Assembly (NCBI GenBank): GCA_937879825.1
Contig: CALFMQ010000137.1
Coordinates: 1-12,308, forward strand
Direction of reading: 5' to 3'
DNA from: an uncultured Phycisphaerales bacterium
GTDB taxonomy: Bacteria > Planctomycetota > Phycisphaerae > Phycisphaerales > UBA1924
DNA length: 12,308 bases
This document shows, piece by piece, positions 6,628 through 12,308 of the stretch. The notes under the pieces were generated by a model that worked only from the letters and a program-made list of their open reading frames with translations, was not told where the DNA came from and searched no databases. The translations under genes were made by a program, and so were the position numbers. Numbering within the stretch: position 1 is the first letter of the stretch; each line of letters starts with the position of its first letter.

Positions 6628-7845
6628 ATGCGTGGATGGCGATTTGTCGTGGTCATGGTCGTGTTGTGCCTCGCGAGCCGGTCGTCGATGGGGGCCGCCC
6701 CGACCCTGAGCCAGGCCGAGCGCGACGCCGGTTGGGCGCTGCTCTTCAACGGGCACGATCTGACCGGATGGACCATGTCCGGCGGCAACCCCGAAGCGTG
6801 GGCGGTGAACGGCGACAATGAACTCTTCGTCGCCAAGCCGGGCGAGGGATGGTGGCTCCGCACCGACCGCATGTACCGCGACTTCGAACTCACGCTGGAC
6901 TTTTTCCTGCCCCCGGGCGCCAACTCGGGCGTCGGAGTCCGCGGCTCCTCCGACGGCGACCCCGCTTTCACGGGTATGGAGATCCAGATTCTCGACACGC
7001 ACGGGCAAGAGCCCGATGTCCACAACTGCGGCGCCGTGTACGAAGCGATCGCGCCCAGCGCCATGGCAGTCAATCCACCGGGGCAGTGGAACTCCTACCG
7101 CATCATGCTCGTCGGCGACACACTGAATGTGTGGCTCAACGGCGTCCGCATCCACGCCGGTGAGAAGATCGACTCCCGCGGCTACTTCCGCTCGCCCGAA
7201 AGCCCGCTCCCGATGAACGCTCGCGCCACGACGGGGTACATCGCGCTGCAGGATCACGGGCACGCCGTGCGCTTCCGCAACATCAAGATTCGTGACCTCT
7301 CAACCGATCCCGAGCCGACCGGCATGACACCAGTAGTGCTCAACGACTCGATGATGCGCAAGGGCGGCGGGGCGTGGGAGGGGAGCGGGCGCACGATCAT
7401 CGGGCGCGACGGTCCGGGGCACCTCTTTACCGATGAACTGCCGGGCGATATCGAGATTCGCGCACTGGTCAAGGTGAGCGTGGAGGGGAACTCGGGGCTG
7501 TATTTCCGTACCGTGCCGAACAAGGACAACCCCGACTCGTGGCCCACCGGGTACGAAGCGCAGGTGGACAATGACGATCCCGTGAACTTCACGGGGTGCA
7601 TCTACGACCGTGCGCACACGGCGCCCCCCTACGAGGGACGGGGGTGCTTCACGCGCGACGAGGTGTGGTTCGATTACCGCATCCGCGCCGAAGGCGATCA
7701 CATCCGCACCTGGATCAACGGCATCCCCGTGGTCGATGCGCGCCTCGATAACTTCGACTCGGGACGCATCGCGCTGCAGACGCACAATCCGGGCAGCGTG
7801 ATCGAGTACCGCGATCTGCGCTGGATCGAGATCAAGCCGGAGTAA
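6628..7845 (+). CDS. Exported protein with two DUF1080 (3-keto-disaccharide hydrolase) domains
   Basis: The 405-residue product has a Sec signal (hydrophobic 6-16, likely cut near 22-24; the Cys at 14 is not in a good lipobox). Two concanavalin-like DUF1080/PF06439 domains follow. Domain 1 (about 33-224) has L-L-F-N-G-H-D-L-T-G-W (38-48), N-S-G-V-G-V-R-G (99-106), M-E-I-Q-I-L-D (117-123), G-Q-W-N-S-Y-R (152-158) and G-Y-I-A-L-Q-D-H-G (203-211). Domain 2 (about 235-403) lacks the L-F-N-G opening but keeps N-S-G-L-Y-F-R (288-294), G-Y-E-A-Q-V-D (308-314), W-F-D-Y-R-I (347-352) and G-R-I-A-L-Q-T-H (379-386). Pfam names the family after cleavage of 3-keto-disaccharides; some members may only bind sugars. 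Domain 1 looks closer to the consensus. The export signal suggests action on glycans outside the cytoplasm. Confidence 0.88.
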   Translation: MRGWRFVVVMVVLCLASRSSMGAAPTLSQAERDAGWALLFNGHDLTGWTMSGGNPEAWAVNGDNELFVAKPGEGWWLRTDRMYRDFELTLDFFLPPGANSGVGVRGSSDGDPAFTGMEIQILDTHGQEPDVHNCGAVYEAIAPSAMAVNPPGQWNSYRIMLVGDTLNVWLNGVRIHAGEKIDSRGYFRSPESPLPMNARATTGYIALQDHGHAVRFRNIKIRDLSTDPEPTGMTPVVLNDSMMRKGGGAWEGSGRTIIGRDGPGHLFTDELPGDIEIRALVKVSVEGNSGLYFRTVPNKDNPDSWPTGYEAQVDNDDPVNFTGCIYDRAHTAPPYEGRGCFTRDEVWFDYRIRAEGDHIRTWINGIPVVDARLDNFDSGRIALQTHNPGSVIEYRDLRWIEIKPE

Positions 7846-7856
7846 CGGTCACTCCG
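7838..7856. terminator. Small inverted repeat across two convergent stop codons
   Basis: CGGAGT (7838-7843) and ACTCCG (7851-7856) are inverse arms around a 7-nt loop, covering the TAA of the DUF1080 gene (7843-7845) and the TGA of the isomerase gene (7851-7849). It could act as a weak two-way terminator. There is no T-run, and the symmetry also follows from both proteins ending in a GAG glutamate codon before the stop, so it may be chance. Confidence 0.25.
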
Positions 7857-8844
7857 AGAATGCCGCGTCGAACGCGGCGTGCGACGGCGGAAAGTCCATG
7901 GAGCGCACAAAGCCGACCGCCTCGGCCGCGCCGTCCTCCCGGAGCATCGCGACATCCTCCCACTCCACGCTGAGGGGCCCCTCGTACCGGGCCCGGTTGA
8001 GTGCGCGGATGATCTCCTCGAACTCGACGTGCCCACGCCCCGGCGAGCGGAAGTCCCATCCGCGTGCCGGGTGTCCGAACGCGAGGTGCGAACCGAGGAT
8101 GGAGTTGGTGCCGTCGAGTGTCCGGGCGCAGTCCTTGATGTGGCAATGGAAGATTCGATCCGGGAACGCGTCGATGAACCGGTGCGCCTCCATCCCCTGC
8201 CAGAAGAAGTGCGAGGGGTCGAAGTTGAAGCCGTACGCGGGATGGTTCTTGACGGCTTCGAGCGACCGCTTGGCCGTCGGGATGTCGTACGCGATTTCGG
8301 TCGGATGGACCTCCAGCGCGAACCTCACGCCGACCTTCTGGAACACATCAAAAATCGGCGTCCATCGCGCCGCGAAGTCCCGGTATCCCGCTTCGATCAT
8401 CGTGTCGGGGGTGGGGGGGAAGAAGTAAAAGTCGCCCCAGATCGACGACCCCGTAAATCCGTTGACAACCTCCACGCCAAGTCGGGCCGCCGCTTGCGCC
8501 GTGGCTTTCATTTCCTCGGCCGCGCGTGTCCGCACGCCTTCCGGCTTGCCGTCGCCCCACACGCGCTCGGGCGCGATGGCCTTGTGGCGTTCGTCGATGC
8601 GATCGCACACACACTGGCCCGTCAGATGATTGGAGACCGCCAGGACTTTGAGGCCGTGCCGGGCGAGCAGGTCATGGCGACCCTTGCAATACCCGTCCTC
8701 GCTCAGGGCGCGGTCGACCTCGAAATGATCGCCCCAGCACGCGAGTTCCAGGCCGTCGTACCCCCATTCGCCGGCCATCTTCGCGAGCGTTTCGAGCGGG
8801 AGATCGGCCCACTGGCCGGTGAACAATGTGACGGGTCGGGTCAT
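7849..8844 (-). CDS. Sugar isomerase/epimerase-like TIM barrel (AP endonuclease 2 superfamily)
   Basis: The 331-residue product has the full xylose-isomerase-like TIM barrel and no signal peptide, so it is cytoplasmic. The N-terminal strand (V-T-L-F-T-G-Q-W) is followed by G-Y-D-G-L-E-L (28-34). Likely divalent metal ligands are E178 (in A-L-E-V-H-P), D209 with H212 (F-D-P-S-H-F), H235 (H-C-H-I-K-D) and E294 (S-V-E-W-E-D). Members isomerise or epimerise sugars. Relatives also serve as the lyase partner of Gfo/Idh/MocA enzymes in C-glycoside cleavage (DgpA with DgpB/DgpC), so a lyase acting on a 3-keto sugar is a fair alternative. A CGGAG site (8856-8852) sits 7 nt before the ATG at 8844. It follows hrpA by 43 nt on the same strand and could be read through from it. 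Confidence 0.87.
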   Translation of the reverse strand: MTRPVTLFTGQWADLPLETLAKMAGEWGYDGLELACWGDHFEVDRALSEDGYCKGRHDLLARHGLKVLAVSNHLTGQCVCDRIDERHKAIAPERVWGDGKPEGVRTRAAEEMKATAQAAARLGVEVVNGFTGSSIWGDFYFFPPTPDTMIEAGYRDFAARWTPIFDVFQKVGVRFALEVHPTEIAYDIPTAKRSLEAVKNHPAYGFNFDPSHFFWQGMEAHRFIDAFPDRIFHCHIKDCARTLDGTNSILGSHLAFGHPARGWDFRSPGRGHVEFEEIIRALNRARYEGPLSVEWEDVAMLREDGAAEAVGFVRSMDFPPSHAAFDAAFSE

Positions 8845-8887
8845 GCGTGCACTCCGTGATTCATTGGGTGATAGCGTACCGCCAGAC

Positions 8888-11800
8888 TCAGCCCTGCGCC
8901 GCGCGAACGATCCGGTCCCACTGCTCGTCGATCTTCTTTGGAGACACGGCCATCGCCGTGCCGAGTTCGGGCGCGAACACCTGCACGCGGTATTCCTCCA
9001 GCATCCATCGGTACACGCGCAGGTGCTCGCCGGCCTGCGTGTCCTCGTGCTCCGCCGACATCACCGCCATGAGCCGGTCCCAGCGGGGCGTGAACTCCTC
9101 CGCCCGACGCGCATCCAGTTCCGCTTTGCCGTGCCGGAGCCGATCGAGACGCGTGAGATCGCATTGCAGATACCGCGGGAACTGCGCGACGATCGATGAT
9201 GGCGGATCGGAGAACATCCGCCCGCGCAGAAGAAGCTTCCGGTGCGCCGCGATCTCGGGCGCTGCGCGCTGCGCCGAGGCGGGCAACTTCGATGACAAGG
9301 CCATGTCCAGATCGTGCGCGAGCGTCAGTGTGTTGTGCGCGATCGTGCACGCCGCCTCCGTCTCATCGCCGATCCGGTGCCACTCACGGTCGAGGCGTTG
9401 TTCGAACTCGCCGCGCAGGCGTGTCGGTCTGGTCTCCGTCGAGAACACCCGCGCGCACACGAGCAGCGCCAGCTGGTCACGCAGTTCTCCGGCGCTGCCG
9501 TGCGGGGCGAACCGCACGCGGAGTTTCTGAGTCTGCGGGTTCACATCGAGGTGGTACTTGATCTCGCGTCGGCACTTCAACTCGTAGAGACGCCGCAGGC
9601 CCAGCGCGTGCGCTCGCGCCGATGATGTCGCCGTTTCGAGCAGCTCGATCGAGACGGCGTCGCGTTTGTCGATCAGGGCCGGGAAGGCGCGCACCTTCGC
9701 CTTGCCCTGCCCGACCTCGACGGACTCCGCCAGGTCGTCGAAGGTCCAGTCGGTGTACGACTTCGATGCGAGCGTCTCGCCCCCGGCCCTCACGACGCTC
9801 GATCGGATCCGCTGGGCGAGGTCCGACTTCAGGCGGGCGAGGTCCCGTCCCTCCGCGATTGTGCGGTTCTGTTCGTCCCGCACCTCGAATCGCGGGCGAA
9901 CATGCTGGGGCAGTTCGACGCCCGACCACACGCCCGCGGGGATCTCAAGACCCGTGAGTTGGCGCAGAAACCGCTCGAGCGACTCGGTGAGAGGCACGTC
10001 GCGCGCCGGGCCGGACGAAAGGAACAACTCCGCGGCGTCGGGCGCGGGCCCGACGGCCGACCGAATCGCCCGGGGGAGCGACTTGATCAACTCGACCGCG
10101 CGATCGCGCACAAGACCGGGGATCAGCCAGTCGGCCGTGGCCGCATCAATGTTCCCCAGCGCCGCGACAGGCGTGCGAATCGTCACGCCGTCCGCCGGCG
10201 CTCCCGGGTCATGGCGATAATCCACTGCCAGTTCCGTCGAGCCCGCGCGCACGCGCTTCGGGAATGCGCGTTCGTCCACGCTTCCCGCGTCATCCGGGAC
10301 GATATCGGAGCGCCCCATGTAGAGCAGCTTCGGATGGGTCCGCTCGATCCGCGACCGCCACTTCTCAAAGGTCGGCGCATCGCACACGTCCGCAGGGATC
10401 CGCCGATCGTAGAAGGCCTCAAGCCGCGCGGGGTCAATCAGCAGGTCGCGCCGGCGCATCCGCGCCTCATCCTCGCGGACCTCGGCGATGACGCGATCGT
10501 TGTGCTTTCGGAACGGCGGGTGCTGGCCCCATTGACCCTCGACGAGGGCGTGATGGATGAACATCGTCCGCGCCTTGGTCCGATCGATGGAGGAGAGCGC
10601 GACGCGCCGACTCTCCGAATACACAAGCGACAGGATCGATCTCGACTCCAGCACGAACGCGCCGCCGCGCTCCTCATCCCACGACGGTTCGGAGTGCGAC
10701 TTCCTGACAAGGTGCGCGCCGACCGAGTCGATCCACGACGCGTCGATCCGCGCCACCATCCGCGCGTACAGCTTGGTCGTCCGGACGCGTTCGCCGGTGA
10801 CGATCCACTTCGGACGCGCCGAGAACTGCCCCGACCCGGGGTGAATAAAGAACCGTGTCGCGTGCGTGCCCTCGTACTCGCCCCGCTCATCGAGCCGCGC
10901 CACACCGGAGAGCAATCCCGCAAGCAGCGCGCGGTGGACGGCGTCATACGATGCGGGCTCGGTGTTGAGATGGCCCCCGTGCTCCGTCATCATCGACTTC
11001 AGTTGTGAGTGGATGTCGTGCCACTCGCGCATCCGGAACATCGAGAGGAAGCGATCGCGGCACCACTTCTTGAGCTTGTTGGACGAAAGATGGCGGGCCT
11101 TGTCGTGATACGTGTTCCACAACGCCAGCAGCGTCAGGAAATCCGAGTCCTCGTGCGAGTGCTCCGCGTGGGCCGCATCCGCCTGTTCGCGTTTGTCTGC
11201 GGGCCGCTCGCGCGGGTCCTGAATCGAGAGCGCCGAGGCGATCACAAGCGCCTCGGTGAGCGAGCCCTCCGACTCCGCAGCCAGGAGCATCCGCCCGAGC
11301 CGCGGCTCGATGGGCAGTTTCGCCAGCCGCCGGCCGATCTCGGTAAGCTCGCGGCGCTCGGTCATCGCCCCGAGTTCGTAGAGCGTGTCGTAGCCGTCGC
11401 GGATCAGTCGGGCCGCCGGCGGATCGATGAAGGGGAACCGATCCACAGCGCCCAGACGCAGGTCGGCCATCCGCAGGATCACACTCGCCAGGCCCGTGCG
11501 CAGGATCTCGGGATCCGTGTAGCGCGGTGACTCGTCGTACTCCTTCTGCTGATACAAACGGATGCACACACCCGGCGCGACGCGCCCGCATCGACCGGCA
11601 CGCTGGTCGGCGCTCGCCCGGGACACCCGCTCGATGGGGAGCCCCTGCACGCGCGTCCGCGGCGAATAGCGGCTCAGGCGCACCAGGCCCGTGTCGACGA
11701 CGTGGCGTATCCCCGGAACCGTCAGCGAGGTCTCCGCGACATTGGTGGCCAGCACAACCCGCCGCCCCTTGTGCGGCGCGAAGACGCGCGACTGCTCTTC

Positions 11801-12308
11801 GTTCGATAAGCGGGCGTACAGCGGGAGAATCTCGGTGACGCCCTGTCCCGCGAAGCGGTGCTTGCGCATCGCATTGGTCGCCTCTCGAATCTCGCGTTCG
11901 CCCGGGAGGAAGACGAGGATATCCCCGGAGTCGTGCGACGAGAGTTCATCCACCGCCGCGATGATCGAGTCGTTGATATCGAGGTCGCGTTGCTCCGGAT
12001 CGTCCGACTCGGGAGGGCGGTACCGCATCTCGACCGGATAGGTACGCCCCGATACCGAAATAATCGGCGCCCCGTCGAAATGCTCGGCGAATCGCTCCGG
12101 GTCGATCGTCGCCGAGGTGATGATCAGCTTGAGATCGGGCCGGCGGGGCAGCAGGTGACGGAGATATCCGAGCAGGAAGTCGATATTGAGCGATCGCTCG
12201 TGCGCCTCATCGACAATGATCGTGTCGTAGCGGCGCAGATCGCGGTCGCTCGTCGTCTCGGAGAGCAGCAAGCCGTCGGTCATTACCTTGATGTAGGTGT
12301 CGCGCGAT
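8888..12308 (-). CDS. hrpA: ATP-dependent RNA helicase HrpA, N-terminus outside the window
   Basis: The frame is open from the window edge to TGA at 8890-8888, giving about 1139 residues. The first visible Met (12283) is internal, within the M-T-D-G motif of the first RecA domain, and in-frame codons before it read R-D-T-Y-I-K-V, so motif I (Walker A) is missing only because of the window edge. Counted from that Met: D-E-A-H at 25-28, S-A-T at 57-59, F-L-P-G at 125-128, T-N-V-A-E-T-S-L-T at 180-188 and Q-R-A-G-R-C-G-R at 227-234. HA2 and OB-fold regions follow, including S-I-Q-D-P-R-E-R-P and R-M-R-E-W-H-D-I-H-S-Q-L. The long C-terminal DUF3418 region (from about 540) marks bacterial HrpA rather than the shorter HrpB. 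HrpA is a 3'-to-5' RNA-dependent ATPase linked in E. coli to mRNA processing and rescue of stalled ribosomes. Confidence 0.95.
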   Translation of the reverse strand, partial: SRDTYIKVMTDGLLLSETTSDRDLRRYDTIIVDEAHERSLNIDFLLGYLRHLLPRRPDLKLIITSATIDPERFAEHFDGAPIISVSGRTYPVEMRYRPPESDDPEQRDLDINDSIIAAVDELSSHDSGDILVFLPGEREIREATNAMRKHRFAGQGVTEILPLYARLSNEEQSRVFAPHKGRRVVLATNVAETSLTVPGIRHVVDTGLVRLSRYSPRTRVQGLPIERVSRASADQRAGRCGRVAPGVCIRLYQQKEYDESPRYTDPEILRTGLASVILRMADLRLGAVDRFPFIDPPAARLIRDGYDTLYELGAMTERRELTEIGRRLAKLPIEPRLGRMLLAAESEGSLTEALVIASALSIQDPRERPADKREQADAAHAEHSHEDSDFLTLLALWNTYHDKARHLSSNKLKKWCRDRFLSMFRMREWHDIHSQLKSMMTEHGGHLNTEPASYDAVHRALLAGLLSGVARLDERGEYEGTHATRFFIHPGSGQFSARPKWIVTGERVRTTKLYARMVARIDASWIDSVGAHLVRKSHSEPSWDEERGGAFVLESRSILSLVYSESRRVALSSIDRTKARTMFIHHALVEGQWGQHPPFRKHNDRVIAEVREDEARMRRRDLLIDPARLEAFYDRRIPADVCDAPTFEKWRSRIERTHPKLLYMGRSDIVPDDAGSVDERAFPKRVRAGSTELAVDYRHDPGAPADGVTIRTPVAALGNIDAATADWLIPGLVRDRAVELIKSLPRAIRSAVGPAPDAAELFLSSGPARDVPLTESLERFLRQLTGLEIPAGVWSGVELPQHVRPRFEVRDEQNRTIAEGRDLARLKSDLAQRIRSSVVRAGGETLASKSYTDWTFDDLAESVEVGQGKAKVRAFPALIDKRDAVSIELLETATSSARAHALGLRRLYELKCRREIKYHLDVNPQTQKLRVRFAPHGSAGELRDQLALLVCARVFSTETRPTRLRGEFEQRLDREWHRIGDETEAACTIAHNTLTLAHDLDMALSSKLPASAQRAAPEIAAHRKLLLRGRMFSDPPSSIVAQFPRYLQCDLTRLDRLRHGKAELDARRAEEFTPRWDRLMAVMSAEHEDTQAGEHLRVYRWMLEEYRVQVFAPELGTAMAVSPKKIDEQWDRIVRAAQG

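Noticed and set aside
9902..11008. 368-codon + strand open frame opposite hrpA
   Set aside because: The hrpA frame is conserved throughout this region; the antisense product looks like reversed codon bias.
12281..12283. ATG at 12283 as the true start of hrpA
   Set aside because: It lies inside a conserved helicase motif (M-T-D-G), and the frame continues upstream with conserved-looking codons to the window edge.

Overview
The window is GC-rich bacterial DNA packed with genes on both strands, with no RNA gene, mobile element or CRISPR array that I can see. Its gene content suggests the PVC group, most likely a planctomycete such as Phycisphaerae. It has two Gfo/Idh/MocA oxidoreductases, a tandem DUF1080 (3-keto-disaccharide hydrolase) protein, an AP-endonuclease-2-type sugar isomerase and a small CxxCH membrane protein. 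This placement is inferred from gene families; no rRNA or other marker is present.

Layout. Positions 2-3190 (+) hold a tight block: the C-terminus of one Gfo/Idh/MocA oxidoreductase, an ApbE-type FMN transferase, a Tat-exported Gfo/Idh/MocA oxidoreductase, and a membrane protein with one CxxCH haem motif. The junctions are a possible GTGA overlap, a 14-nt gap with a good ribosome binding site, and an ATGA overlap, so the block looks like one operon. It converges, through a shared CTAG, on a 1106-residue exported beta-propeller/amidohydrolase fusion (6507-3187, -). A 120-bp divergent promoter region separates that gene from an exported two-domain DUF1080 protein (6628-7845, +). The DUF1080 gene converges, with 3 nt between stop codons, on a TIM-barrel sugar isomerase/epimerase (8844-7849, -). 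Upstream of the isomerase on the same strand lies hrpA (8888 to the window end, -), a DEAH-box RNA helicase whose N-terminus is outside the window.

How the genes may work together. Gfo/Idh/MocA dehydrogenases, AP-endonuclease-2 TIM barrels and DUF1080 proteins are all families known from pathways that oxidise a glycoside at C3 and then cleave the 3-keto sugar. The window may therefore hold part of an oxidative glycan or glycoside degradation locus. The ApbE and CxxCH genes add flavin and haem chemistry next to the exported oxidoreductase, which could mean that its electrons go to a membrane carrier rather than to soluble NAD. That link is inference from gene order. hrpA is a housekeeping RNA helicase and is probably unrelated.
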